Assembly (NCBI GenBank): GCA_027346205.1
Contig: DAIESR010000514.1
Coordinates: forward strand, 1-8,256
DNA: 8,256 nucleotides
Source of the DNA: Beijerinckiaceae bacterium
GTDB lineage: Bacteria; Pseudomonadota; Alphaproteobacteria; Rhizobiales; Beijerinckiaceae
Direction: 5' to 3'
Every line of letters begins with the position of its first letter. Position 1 is the stretch's first letter. A program made the translations under genes and the position numbers. Under the pieces are notes generated by a model. The model saw only the letters and a list, made by a program, of their open reading frames with translations. It had not been told where the DNA came from and searched no databases. Below are positions 1-6,555 of this stretch, piece by piece.

Positions 1-31
1 GATGAAAATCTCTTGCGCTAAAAAAAGCTCC

Positions 32-91
32 GTGTGGCCGAGCCGCGTCACCTTCTCCGCTGAAACAACTTGCCCCTAAGCCCGGCCACAC
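32..91. repeat. 9-bp inverted repeat with 42-bp spacer upstream of nfuA
   Basis: GTGTGGCCG (32-40) is the exact reverse complement of CGGCCACAC (83-91). The two arms are about 51 bp apart centre to centre, close to five helical turns. The right arm lies between the candidate -35 and -10 boxes. It could be a paired operator, the closing stem of a structured leader made from a promoter further upstream, or chance in GC-rich DNA. Confidence 0.4.
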
Positions 92-99
92 CCTATTTT
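70..99 (+). promoter_or_regulatory. Candidate sigma-70-type promoter of the nfuA-like gene
   Basis: A -35-like TTGCCC (70-75) and a -10-like TATTTT (94-99) are separated by 18 bp and lie 65 bp before the start codon at 164. Both boxes match consensus only partly. The leader would be about 60 nt. No upstream gene on either strand is convincing in 1-163, so some promoter is expected here. The exact boxes are an inference. Confidence 0.3.
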
Positions 100-163
100 A
101 GAAGGGTTCTCAAACTTTGGGACGTCCAACTCCGGCCTTGACCCGGCAGCTTGGGAGAGGATC

Positions 164-727
164 ATGTTCATCGAGACCGAAACCACACCCAATCCAGCGA
201 CTTTGAAATTTCTGCCCGGCCGGGCCGTGATGTCCGCCGGGACGCTCGATATTCGCGACGGCAAGGCCGCGGCGAAATCACCGCTCGCGCAAGCCTTGTT
301 CGAGGTTCCCGGCGTCAGTGGCGTCTTCTTCGGCTCCGATTTCATCTCGGTAACGAAGGCCGATGGCGATTGGCAGGAGATCAAGCCCGCCGTTCTTGGC
401 ACGATCATGGAGCATTTCGTCTCCGGCGCGCCGATGCTCGCGGAAGGCGCCTTGGCCGATCCGCAGACGGATGGCGACGAATTCTTCGCACCCGAGGATG
501 CTGCAACCGTCGAGACGATCAAGGAGCTGATCGAGACGCGCGTCCGGCCGTCCGTCGCGGCCGATGGCGGCGACATCAAATTCCGCGGCTTTCGGGACGG
601 AATCGTCTATCTTGCGATGAAAGGCTCGTGCTCGGGCTGCCCATCCTCGTCGGCGACCTTGAAACATGGCATTCAAAACCTGTTGCGCCATTATGTGCCT
701 GCCGTTCAGTCCGTCGAGCAGGTCTGA
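164..727 (+). CDS. nfuA: Nfu/NifU-family iron-sulfur cluster carrier
   Basis: This 187-residue protein should bind a [4Fe-4S] cluster and hand it to apo-enzymes in the cytoplasm. An Nfu N-terminal domain covers about residues 1-88, opening with the typical TPNPATLKFLPG. A NifU C-terminal domain covers about 113-182. The cluster-binding CxxC is C156-x-x-C159 in GSCSGCPSS. This two-domain form is the usual alphaproteobacterial and mitochondrial NFU1-like type; unlike E. coli NfuA its N-terminal domain is not a degenerate A-type carrier, so the symbol is by function. The start is ATG 164, with a strong GGGAGAGG (153-160) just upstream. A hairpin terminator follows 42 bp after the stop, so it is probably a separate transcription unit from tsaB. 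MiaB, encoded downstream, is a plausible client because it carries two [4Fe-4S] clusters; that link is inferred from proximity and family knowledge. Confidence 0.95.
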   Translation: MFIETETTPNPATLKFLPGRAVMSAGTLDIRDGKAAAKSPLAQALFEVPGVSGVFFGSDFISVTKADGDWQEIKPAVLGTIMEHFVSGAPMLAEGALADPQTDGDEFFAPEDAATVETIKELIETRVRPSVAADGGDIKFRGFRDGIVYLAMKGSCSGCPSSSATLKHGIQNLLRHYVPAVQSVEQV

Positions 728-769
728 CGTACCTGTGGACACCGGGCCGGCGCCTTTACCCTCTCCATA

Positions 770-800
770 CGCAAGTCGGCTGTTTCCGACTTGCGCTTTT
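770..800 (+). terminator. Rho-independent terminator after nfuA
   Basis: CGCAAGTCGG (770-779) pairs perfectly with CCGACTTGCG (786-795) around a six-base loop, CTGTTT. The stem is followed by C and then TTTT (797-800). Ten uninterrupted pairs and the position 42 bp after the stop make this a good intrinsic terminator, although the T-tract is short. It may be leaky and let some transcription into tsaB. Confidence 0.8.
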
Positions 801-808
801 GAACAGCA

Positions 809-830
809 CAACTCCGGCAAGCCCGAGTTG
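809..830 (+). repeat. Imperfect hairpin in the tsaB leader
   Basis: CAACTC (809-814) pairs with GAGTTG (825-830). Inside, after a C-C mismatch, GG pairs with CC around a CAAG loop. No T-tract follows. It lies directly before GGAGG (834-838), the best Shine-Dalgarno-like sequence for tsaB, so it might affect access to that site. Its role is unproven. Confidence 0.35.
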
Positions 831-856
831 CGTGGAGGCGGGGACCGGGCGGCGGC

Positions 857-1552
857 ATGACGGATATGAAAATCCTCGCGATCGACACCGCCCTTCAGGC
901 GACCTCGGCCTGTGTGTTCGAGGCCGGCGCCGATGCGCCTGAAGCCATGGAAACGATCGCGATGGCGCGCGGCCATGCCGAAGCCTTGGTGCCGCTCATC
1001 GAGCGTGTGATGGCCCGTGTCGAGGGCGGCTTTCCCTCTCTGTCGCGCGTGGCGGTCACTGTCGGGCCGGGTTCCTTCACCGGGCTACGGATCGGCATTG
1101 CCGCGGCGCGGGCGATCGGCATCGCCCGCAATGTGCCGGTTGTCGGGGTGGTCACGCTCGCCGCGTTGGCGGCGCCTCTCATCCTTCAACAAAGGCCGGG
1201 GCTGGTGGTGGCCGCGATCGACGCCCATCACGGCAATATCTATATTGCCGCATTCGATCAGGACGGACGGGCGGTGCTGTCGCCGTGCCTGATGACGATC
1301 CATGATGCGATCGAGGCTTTGGAACCCCTGCCGATCCGTCTCATCGGGTCCGGAGCGCCGATGCTCGCGGTCGAAGCCTCGGCGAGCGGCCGGCCCGTCG
1401 AGCTGGTCGGTGATGGTACCGCGCCGGACATCGCCTTCGTCGCCAGGCTCGGCCTGCTCGCCGATCCGTTGGTGCCCGCCCGGCCACTTTATCTCAAAGC
1501 ACCGGATGCCAAGCCGCAGTCGGGCAATCCGATCGTCCTGGCCTCGACGTGA
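857..1552 (+). CDS. tsaB: tRNA threonylcarbamoyladenosine biosynthesis protein TsaB
   Basis: TsaB is the non-catalytic ASKHA-fold partner of TsaD. With TsaE they transfer the threonylcarbamoyl group from the TsaC product to A37 of tRNAs reading ANN codons. At 231 residues it has normal length. It opens with the ASKHA phosphate-1-like strand MKILAIDTALQATSACVF. It carries the family signature VTVGPGSFTGLRIG (residues 67-80), a following helix rich in Ala, and the usual C-terminal YLKAPDAK (212-219). Two starts are close: ATG 857 and ATG 866. GGAGG at 834-838 is rather far from both (18 and 27 nt), so the ribosome-binding site does not decide between them; 857 is kept as the longer. The stop is 4 bp before rimI, another t6A-neighbour arrangement common in bacteria. 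The tsaD and tsaE genes are not in the window. Confidence 0.95.
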   Translation: MTDMKILAIDTALQATSACVFEAGADAPEAMETIAMARGHAEALVPLIERVMARVEGGFPSLSRVAVTVGPGSFTGLRIGIAAARAIGIARNVPVVGVVTLAALAAPLILQQRPGLVVAAIDAHHGNIYIAAFDQDGRAVLSPCLMTIHDAIEALEPLPIRLIGSGAPMLAVEASASGRPVELVGDGTAPDIAFVARLGLLADPLVPARPLYLKAPDAKPQSGNPIVLAST

Positions 1553-1556
1553 TCCC

Positions 1557-2051
1557 ATGTTCGGCTTCTTCGACCATAGGCGCCAACCCGACATTCGGCG
1601 TATCGGGCCGCAGTCGGCGCAGGATTGCGCGCAGATCCATGCTCAGTCTTTCGCCCACTCTTGGAGTCAGGCCGATTTCGAAAGCCTGCTGGCCGGCCGC
1701 GACGTCATTGCCGAGGCAGCCGTCGCAGCAGGTCCCTGGGGGAAGAGCCGCAAGCTTGCCGGCTTCGTCCTGTCGCGCCTCGTGGTGGACGAGGCCGAGA
1801 TCTTGACGATCGCCGTGGCGCCGCGGTTTCGGCGCAGAGGCGTCGGCAGCGCTCTGCTTGCGACGCATCTTGCGTCGCTTGCGGGACGCGGCGCGAAGGT
1901 GCTCTTTCTCGAAGTCGAGGCCGGCAATCATGCCGCTTTGGCGCTCTATGCTCAGTTCGATTTCCACCAGATCGGCGAGCGCAAAGCCTATTACCGCAAG
2001 GCCGACGGCAGTTCTGAGGCAGCGCTCATGCTGCGGCGGGATTTCGTTTGA
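1557..2051 (+). CDS. rimI: RimI-type GNAT N-alpha-acetyltransferase
   Basis: This 164-residue GNAT protein most likely acetylates the N-terminal amine of ribosomal protein S18, the role of RimI in E. coli, using acetyl-CoA; other substrates are possible. The acetyl-CoA loop is visible as VAPRFRRRGVGSALL (residues 87-101), with the R/Q-x-x-G-x-G core at R92-G97. E119 in FLEVEAGN and Y131 in ALYAQF are 12 residues apart, as are the catalytic Glu and Tyr of E. coli RimI, and AYYRK near 144-148 is also family-typical. The open frame extends upstream to 1302, but that part overlaps tsaB in another frame, so ATG 1557, 4 bp after the tsaB stop, is the sensible start. No strong Shine-Dalgarno is seen, which fits translational coupling to tsaB. 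The N-terminal 15 residues look variable. Confidence 0.92.
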   Translation: MFGFFDHRRQPDIRRIGPQSAQDCAQIHAQSFAHSWSQADFESLLAGRDVIAEAAVAAGPWGKSRKLAGFVLSRLVVDEAEILTIAVAPRFRRRGVGSALLATHLASLAGRGAKVLFLEVEAGNHAALALYAQFDFHQIGERKAYYRKADGSSEAALMLRRDFV

Positions 2052-2168
2052 CAAAATGGCGCAAAGCTTGCCGACAAAAGACGAGGCGTGGAAATGGCGC
2101 CCAATTCGAGGTAAAAGGAAGGATACGCGCCGCCGTTCCCCCGCGCCTAAGCGGAGACTCGGACGCAT
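2052..2168. other. 117-bp gap between rimI and miaB, no gene seen
   Basis: I find no convincing gene here. The rimI stop overlaps a perfect -35 hexamer TTGACA (2048-2053), but no -10-like sequence lies 16-18 bp downstream. AAATGGCGC occurs twice in direct orientation (2054-2062 and 2092-2100). A GGAAGGA sequence (2117-2123) looks like a ribosome-binding site but no start codon follows at a useful distance. A 62-codon open frame runs through the gap into miaB and looks like non-coding translation. Relatives often have extra genes, such as a Fur-family regulator, near this position; I recall this from general knowledge and have not checked it. Confidence 0.5.
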
Positions 2169-3629
2169 ATGAGGACCATGACCGAATTTTTGCAACCGCC
2201 CGTTGGCACGGGAGAGCCCACGATTCCTTCGCATGAGACCCCCGGCAAGGATGGCTCCCCGCGTGGAAAATTGTTCATAAAGTCATATGGCTGTCAGATG
2301 AATGCCTATGATGCGCAGAAGATGGCCGATCTTCTCGCGCCGGAAGGCTATGATGAAACGGAGCGCTTGGACGATGCCGACGTCGTGATCTTGAACACCT
2401 GCCATATTCGCGAGCGCGCGGCGGAAAAAATTTTTTCCGAGCTTGGCAGGTTGCGCAAGGTGAAGACGGAGCGGAGTGCGGCCGGCCTTTCGACGAAAAT
2501 CATCGTCGCCGGCTGCGTGGCCCAAGCCGAGGGCGGCGAGATCCTGCGCCGGCAGAAGGCGGTCGATCTGGTCGTCGGTCCGCAGAATTATCACCATCTG
2601 CCAGATCTGCTACGCGGCGGCGGGAAGGCTCTCGGCGGCGTCGACACGGAATTTCCGATCGAGGATAAGTTCGATCATCTCGCCAAGCCTCTGCCGGAGC
2701 GCACGCGCCAGCGCGGCCCGGCAGCTTTCCTCACCATTCAGGAAGGCTGCGATAAATTCTGCACCTTCTGCGTCGTGCCCTATACGCGCGGGGCGGAAAT
2801 GTCCCGGCCTGTCGCCGCCATTCTCGCGGAAGCGGAAGATCTCGCAGACGCCGGGGTGAAGGAATTCGTGCTGCTCGGGCAGAACGTCAATGCCTATCAC
2901 GGCGAGGGGCCCGACGGCCGGGTCTGGTCGCTTGCCAGGCTCTGCGCCCGCCTCGCCGATGTGCCGGGCATTGCACGTCTGCGCTATACGACGAGCCATC
3001 CAAACGACATGGACGACGCGCTCATTGCCGCGCATCGCGACCTGCCACAGTTGATGCCCTATCTGCATTTGCCTGTGCAATCGGGCGCCGACGGGATTCT
3101 CGCCGCGATGCATCGCAAGCACCGGCGCAAGGATTATCTCGATATCGTCGCGCGGATCAGGGATGCGCGGCCGGATATCGCGCTCTCCTCCGATTTCATC
3201 GTCGGCTTCCCAGGCGAGAGCGAGGCGGATTTCGAAGCCACGCTCGATCTGATCCGGGAGGTCGAATTCGCCGCTACCTTTTCGTTCAAATATTCGCCGC
3301 GGCCGGGGACGCCGGCCTCGGAGAGTTCCGACCAGGTCGAAGAAGCGGTAAAGCGCGAGCGCCTCGCCCGGCTGCAAGATCTCGTCGAGACGCAGCGCCA
3401 AGCCTTCAACCGTTCCATGATTGGCCGGACGGTCGATGTGCTTTTTGAAAAAAAAGGCCGCCATGCCGGTCAAATCGCGGGCAAGACTCCCTATCTTCAG
3501 GCTGTGCAGATCGATGCGCCGGAGCATTTCATCGGCGCGATTCTCCCGGTCGAGATCACCGGGGTCGGCACCAATTCATTGTTCGGGCGCCGCAGTCTTG
3601 CGAGCTGCGCCGAAGAGGCCAGGGCTTGA
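2169..3629 (+). CDS. miaB: tRNA-2-methylthio-N6-(dimethylallyl)adenosine37 synthase MiaB
   Basis: MiaB is a radical SAM methylthiotransferase that turns i6A37 into ms2i6A37 in tRNAs reading UNN codons. The 486-residue protein has all three expected parts. The N-terminal UPF0004 domain (about 34-150) has auxiliary-cluster cysteines C42 (YGCQMN), C78 ([10 protein letters not shown]) and C116 ([10 protein letters not shown]). The radical SAM domain (about 180-410) has C194, C198 and C201 in [16 protein letters not shown], the CxxxCxxC motif. The TRAM RNA-binding domain is about 417-476. The HIRERA context and overall match favour MiaB over MtaB or RimO. The start is ATG 2169, with GGAG (2153-2156) 12 nt upstream; ATG 2178 is possible, but its GAGGA would be only 2 nt away. 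It has an unusual 33-residue polar extension before the first conserved strand. The stop TGA overlaps an alternative TTG start of phoH. Confidence 0.97.
   Translation: MRTMTEFLQPPVGTGEPTIPSHETPGKDGSPRGKLFIKSYGCQMNAYDAQKMADLLAPEGYDETERLDDADVVILNTCHIRERAAEKIFSELGRLRKVKTERSAAGLSTKIIVAGCVAQAEGGEILRRQKAVDLVVGPQNYHHLPDLLRGGGKALGGVDTEFPIEDKFDHLAKPLPERTRQRGPAAFLTIQEGCDKFCTFCVVPYTRGAEMSRPVAAILAEAEDLADAGVKEFVLLGQNVNAYHGEGPDGRVWSLARLCARLADVPGIARLRYTTSHPNDMDDALIAAHRDLPQLMPYLHLPVQSGADGILAAMHRKHRRKDYLDIVARIRDARPDIALSSDFIVGFPGESEADFEATLDLIREVEFAATFSFKYSPRPGTPASESSDQVEEAVKRERLARLQDLVETQRQAFNRSMIGRTVDVLFEKKGRHAGQIAGKTPYLQAVQIDAPEHFIGAILPVEITGVGTNSLFGRRSLASCAEEARA
2422..2439. repeat. 18-bp perfect A6T6 palindrome inside miaB
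   Basis: CGGAAAAAATTTTTTCCG is a perfect palindrome with no spacer in otherwise GC-rich coding DNA. It encodes EKIFS of MiaB in the frame gaa-aaa-att-ttt-tcc. An A6T6 tract is expected to bend DNA. A role such as protein binding or early transcription stop is not shown, since residues here are conserved enough to explain part of the sequence. Confidence 0.6.
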
Positions 3630-3682
3630 GATCATCAGACCGTTCACTTTCCTCGTTGATCCAATCCGACGGAACTTCGCGG

Positions 3683-4699
3683 ATGCAGGACAAGGCCGTG
3701 ACCCATCCCTTCGAGATCACTCTGGCCTTCGACGACAATCGTCACGCCTCCATGCTCTTCGGCCAATATGACCAGAACCTCGCCAAGGTCGAGCGCCGGC
3801 TCGGCGTTCTCGCCAATGCCAAGGGCAATCATGTCACGATCAAAGGCCCGGTGGAGGCCTGCGAGCAGGCGCGTCAAGTGCTCGAAAATCTTTACGCACG
3901 GGTGAAGCTCGGGCAAGCGATCGGCCTCGGCGAGGTCGATGGCGCGATCCAGGAAGGCGTTTTGCAGGGCAGTCTTTTCCCCAATGCCGAGATCGGGCGC
4001 ACTGTCTTCGAGCAGATCGGCACGCGGCGCCGTGGTGTCGTCCGTGCCCGCAATGCGACACAGGATCTTTATCTGCGTATTTTGAAACGGCATGAGCTGT
4101 GCTTCGCCGAGGGGCCTGCCGGCACGGGCAAGACATGGCTTGCTGTCGGCCATGCAGTGTCTTTGCTGGAGCAAGGCATTGTGGAGCGGCTGATCCTGTC
4201 GCGTCCGGCCGTCGAAGCCGGCGAGCGGCTCGGTTTCCTGCCCGGTGACATGCGTGAGAAAGTCGACCCTTATTTGCGGCCCATCTTCGACGCCTTGAAT
4301 GATTTCATGGACGGTCGCATGATCGAACGCGGCATGCAGACCGGGATGATCGAAGTCGCGCCTCTGGCCTTCATGCGCGGCCGTACCCTCACCAATGCCT
4401 GCGTTCTCCTCGATGAGGCGCAGAACACAAGCGCCATGCAGATGAAAATGTTCCTTACCCGTCTCGGCGAAGGCTCGCGCATGATCGTCACCGGCGATCC
4501 GTCGCAGATCGATTTGCCGCCCGGCCAGGTTTCCGGATTGAACGAGGCGGTCGGGCTGTTGCGCGGGCTGGATGGGATCGGCCATGTGCGCTTCAGCGAG
4601 GGCGATGTCGTTCGCCATGACCTCGTGCAACGGATCGTCTCCGCTTATGAAGCGCGCGCGCGCGATCCGAATTTTTCGAACGGCGGTACGCGCCGATGA
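3683..4699 (+). CDS. phoH: PhoH-like ATPase (YbeZ)
   Basis: PhoH/YbeZ is a P-loop NTPase related to the helicase domain of superfamily 1 enzymes. It is usually encoded beside ybeY and is thought to work with it on ribosomal RNA maturation or quality control. From ATG 3683 the protein has 338 residues. An N-terminal KH-like nucleic-acid-binding region lies at about 10-75, followed by the ATPase core with Walker A GPAGTGKT (144-151), Walker B VLLDEAQNT (241-249) and the sensor-like VTGDPSQ (269-275). The frame also has a TTG at 3626, overlapping the miaB stop and with AGAGG 7 nt upstream, giving 357 residues. The extra 19 residues are Ser-rich and look unconserved. ATG 3683 has only a weak GGAA (3671-3674). 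Both starts remain possible; ATG is preferred. The gene ends in an ATGA overlap with ybeY. Confidence 0.93.
   Translation: MQDKAVTHPFEITLAFDDNRHASMLFGQYDQNLAKVERRLGVLANAKGNHVTIKGPVEACEQARQVLENLYARVKLGQAIGLGEVDGAIQEGVLQGSLFPNAEIGRTVFEQIGTRRRGVVRARNATQDLYLRILKRHELCFAEGPAGTGKTWLAVGHAVSLLEQGIVERLILSRPAVEAGERLGFLPGDMREKVDPYLRPIFDALNDFMDGRMIERGMQTGMIEVAPLAFMRGRTLTNACVLLDEAQNTSAMQMKMFLTRLGEGSRMIVTGDPSQIDLPPGQVSGLNEAVGLLRGLDGIGHVRFSEGDVVRHDLVQRIVSAYEARARDPNFSNGGTRR
4652..4664. repeat. Alternating GC tract near the 3' end of phoH
   Basis: Thirteen bases of strictly alternating G and C (starting and ending with G) encode the EARARD stretch of the PhoH C-terminus. Such a tract can slip during replication and can adopt left-handed DNA. 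A slip would alter only the last 12 or so residues and the ybeY overlap. Confidence 0.6.
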
Positions 4700-5205
4700 A
4701 CGACCCTGGCCCTAGTACCGATATAGCCATAGACATCGCCGTCGAAAGTCCGCTGTGGGATGCTTTCGATGAAGCCGATGCTTTGGCAGAGAGGGCAATC
4801 GAAACAGCGCTGCAACATGCCCGTGTCGAGCTTTTTCCTGGCGCGGAGGTCAGCCTGCTTCTGAGCGATGACGCCTTCATTCGTAGCTTGAACGCCCGCT
4901 GGCGCGGCCAAGACAAGCCGACGAATGTCCTTTCCTTTCCCGCCGCTGCCAATCCTGCCGCGACGTCGGTTCTTGGCGACATAGCCATCGCCTTTGAGAC
5001 CATGGCGCGCGAGGCCGACGAAGAGGGCAAGAGCCTGCGGGCGCATTTCACCCATCTCGTCGTGCATGGCCTTCTGCATCTCATCGGCCATGATCATGAA
5101 AGCGAGGCGGAGGCCGAGGCGATGGAGCGCCTCGAGCGTGAGATTCTCGCGGCGCTCGGCATTGACGATCCCTATCGCCTTGCTTTCGTCGACAGTGACG
5201 GATGA
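4696..5205 (+). CDS. ybeY: Endoribonuclease/rRNA maturation factor YbeY
   Basis: YbeY is a zinc-dependent single-strand endoribonuclease needed for 16S rRNA 3'-end maturation and 70S ribosome quality control. The 169-residue protein carries the UPF0054 metal site H124-x3-H128-x5-H134 in HGLLHLIGHDH. It also has the conserved upstream block LNARWRGQDKPTNVLSFP (65-82) and the GDIAIAF segment (94-100). The ATG overlaps the phoH stop as ATGA, and its own stop overlaps corC in the same way, so translation of the three is probably coupled. There is no good separate Shine-Dalgarno. The first 20 residues (acidic and Ile/Ala-rich) are normal for the family. I see nothing missing. Confidence 0.96.
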   Translation: MNDPGPSTDIAIDIAVESPLWDAFDEADALAERAIETALQHARVELFPGAEVSLLLSDDAFIRSLNARWRGQDKPTNVLSFPAAANPAATSVLGDIAIAFETMAREADEEGKSLRAHFTHLVVHGLLHLIGHDHESEAEAEAMERLEREILAALGIDDPYRLAFVDSDG

Positions 5206-6236
5206 CCATGAGCCAAAACGATCGCGCGGGAGACAATGACAACGGACATGAGAGGCCGCATGCCCGACCGAGCCTGATCGATCGGCTGCGCTCGCTGTTC
5301 GGCCTCGGCGGCGCATCGATCCGCGACGACATTCAAGACGCGCTCGAAGAACCGTCGAGCGGCCTTGATTTTTCGCCGCTCGAACGGGCGATGTTGAAGA
5401 ATGTCTTGTCGCTGCACGAAGTGCGGGTGGAGGATGTGATGGTTCCTCGCGCGGACATCATCTCCGTCAGCTCCGTTTCGACATTGGCGGACGTGCTCGC
5501 GATCTTTCGCTCCGCCGGCCATTCGCGCCTGCCGGTGCAGGCCGAAAATCTCGATGACCCTCGCGGCATGGTCCATATCCGCGATTTCGTCGATTTCATC
5601 GCCGCGGCGACGGATGATTTCAAGCGCGGCGCAGCGGCGCAGCCGAATCATCTCCGCCTGGACGAAATGACCTTGGTGCAGGCGGGGATCGTGCGTCCGG
5701 TGCTGTTCGTGCCGCCTTCCATGCCGGCGCTCGATCTCCTCGTGAAGATGCAGGCGACGCGCACCCATATGGCTCTCGTCATCGACGAATATGGCGGCAC
5801 CGACGGACTGGCCTCGATCGAAGACATCGTCGAGATGATCGTGGGCGACATCGAAGACGAGCATGACGAGGAGGAGAGTCCCAAGATCGAACGAGAGGAC
5901 AATGGCAATTTCATCGTCGATGCGCGTGCCAGTCTTGAAGATGTCTCGGAAGCGATCGGTCAGGATCTTACGACGATCATGGATGCCGAGGACATAGACA
6001 CGCTCGGCGGTCTCATCACCAGTCTCGCCAGCCATGTCCCCTTGCGCGGCGAGATCATCGTCGAAGCCGGTCTCGAATTCGAAGTGCTCGACGCTGATCC
6101 GCGCCGGGCGAAACGGATCAGGATCCGCCCCGGCGTCGAGCCATCCTCCTCGGGACATGGTGGCGATGAGAGAGAGACCGCACCGGTGCAGGATCGTGAC
6201 GCCCAGCCGCCGATCACGAAAGGGGCTGCGCTCTGA
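5202..6236 (+). CDS. corC: CorC/HlyC-family CBS-domain protein (magnesium/cobalt efflux type)
   Basis: This 344-residue protein belongs to the short CorC/HlyC/TlyC family. It lacks the DUF21 membrane domain of longer relatives and is expected to be cytoplasmic or peripheral. A polar N-terminus (1-25) is followed by the conserved LKNVLSLHEVRVEDVMVPRADI (65-86), which leads into a CBS pair at about 80-135 and 155-212. The second CBS ends in the signature MALVIDEYGGTDGLASIEDI (190-209). An acidic run (216-226) then precedes a CorC_HlyC domain at about 230-309. The family is linked to magnesium/cobalt resistance, but in rhizobial relatives the precise role is unclear; older annotations say hemolysin. 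ATG 5202 overlaps the ybeY stop; ATG 5208 is an alternative. In relatives lnt usually follows directly, but here about 1.1 kb intervenes. Confidence 0.93.
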   Translation: MTMSQNDRAGDNDNGHERPHARPSLIDRLRSLFGLGGASIRDDIQDALEEPSSGLDFSPLERAMLKNVLSLHEVRVEDVMVPRADIISVSSVSTLADVLAIFRSAGHSRLPVQAENLDDPRGMVHIRDFVDFIAAATDDFKRGAAAQPNHLRLDEMTLVQAGIVRPVLFVPPSMPALDLLVKMQATRTHMALVIDEYGGTDGLASIEDIVEMIVGDIEDEHDEEESPKIEREDNGNFIVDARASLEDVSEAIGQDLTTIMDAEDIDTLGGLITSLASHVPLRGEIIVEAGLEFEVLDADPRRAKRIRIRPGVEPSSSGHGGDERETAPVQDRDAQPPITKGAAL

Positions 6237-6269
6237 TCCAGCGCGGAGACGGGCGCGAGGGAGTGTAGG

Positions 6270-6330
6270 CGCTGCTTTCCCTGACCTTCGTCTGGGCACG
6301 TGGCGCAGCAGCGTCGATTGAAACCTTTTT
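6270..6330 (+). terminator. Weak candidate terminator after corC
   Basis: CGCTGCT (6270-6276) pairs with AGCAGCG (6307-6313). Inside the 30-nt loop CCCTGA (6279-6284) can pair with TCTGGG (6291-6296) apart from a T-T mismatch. A T5 run (6326-6330) lies 12 nt after the stem. The distance is too large for a typical intrinsic terminator, but no better candidate is seen after corC. Confidence 0.25.
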
Positions 6331-6394
6331 CCGAATATGCTCACGATCGGCTCGCTATCATATTTTGGCAAGCTTTTGTCGAGCCTGGAGGCCG

Positions 6395-6422
6395 GTATAC
6401 AATGGCGATTCTGTTTGTATAC
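6395..6422. repeat. Inverted repeat GTATACAA-N12-TTGTATAC, candidate operator
   Basis: GTATACAA (6395-6402) is the exact reverse complement of TTGTATAC (6415-6422). Each arm contains the self-complementary GTATAC, and the two centres are 20 bp apart, about two helical turns. Paired or single GTATAC cores are typical operators of FadR-subfamily GntR regulators; that assignment is inference, as no regulator gene is in the window. It lies about 50 bp upstream of the candidate -35 box at 6471. Confidence 0.5.
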
Positions 6423-6470
6423 TGAGCAAAATTAGATACGGTCGGAAGACCTTGAACGATAGATAGTGTC

Positions 6471-6499
6471 TTGATCCCTCTGAATATGTTGGTTACATT
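6471..6499 (+). promoter_or_regulatory. Candidate promoter of the DUF1036 gene
   Basis: TTGATC (6471-6476) and TACATT (6494-6499) each match four of six consensus bases and have the ideal 17-bp spacing. Transcription from about 6506 would give a 165-nt leader before ATG 6671. An alternative -10-like TAATAT (6621-6626) has no matching -35. The local drop in GC makes chance matches more likely, so confidence is modest. Confidence 0.35.
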
Positions 6500-6520
6500 T
6501 TTATTGAGCTAGTGCATGTC

Positions 6521-6555
6521 CCTGAGCTGTTTCAGGTTTAGTTTCCACGCTAAAC
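6521..6555 (+). repeat. Two adjacent hairpins in the DUF1036 leader
   Basis: CCTGA (6521-6525) pairs with TCAGG (6532-6536), and GTTTAG (6536-6541) pairs with CTAAAC (6550-6555). The two stems share G6536, so they abut or compete. They may form a structured 5' leader or be a degenerate copy of a REP-like repeat. There is no T-tract, so they are not a terminator. Confidence 0.4.

Noticed and set aside
2..79. 25-codon frame at the very start of the window
   Set aside because: No ribosome-binding site can be seen, the peptide has no recognisable feature, and the length is expected by chance.
278..976. Antisense open frame spanning nfuA and the start of tsaB
   Set aside because: It crosses the nfuA terminator and two real genes, and its composition is that of reversed GC-rich coding DNA.
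1302..1556. Upstream extension of the rimI frame
   Set aside because: It overlaps tsaB in another frame and translates to Ser/Arg/Pro-rich sequence; ATG 1557 fits the GNAT family length.
2048..2053. Perfect TTGACA as a promoter for miaB
   Set aside because: No -10-like hexamer occurs at 16-18 bp spacing, and the sequence is partly fixed by the rimI stop codon.
2610..3527. Antisense open frame of 305 codons opposite miaB
   Set aside because: It is a shadow of the radical SAM and TRAM coding region and has no recognisable family.
3644..4630. Long antisense open frame of 328 codons opposite phoH
   Set aside because: It mirrors a well-supported conserved gene; GC-rich codon use leaves few stops on the opposite strand, and the translation shows no recognisable domain.
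5172..6371. Antisense open frame of 399 codons opposite corC
   Set aside because: The sense strand encodes clear CBS and CorC_HlyC domains; the antisense product is His/Arg/Asp-rich without known motifs.
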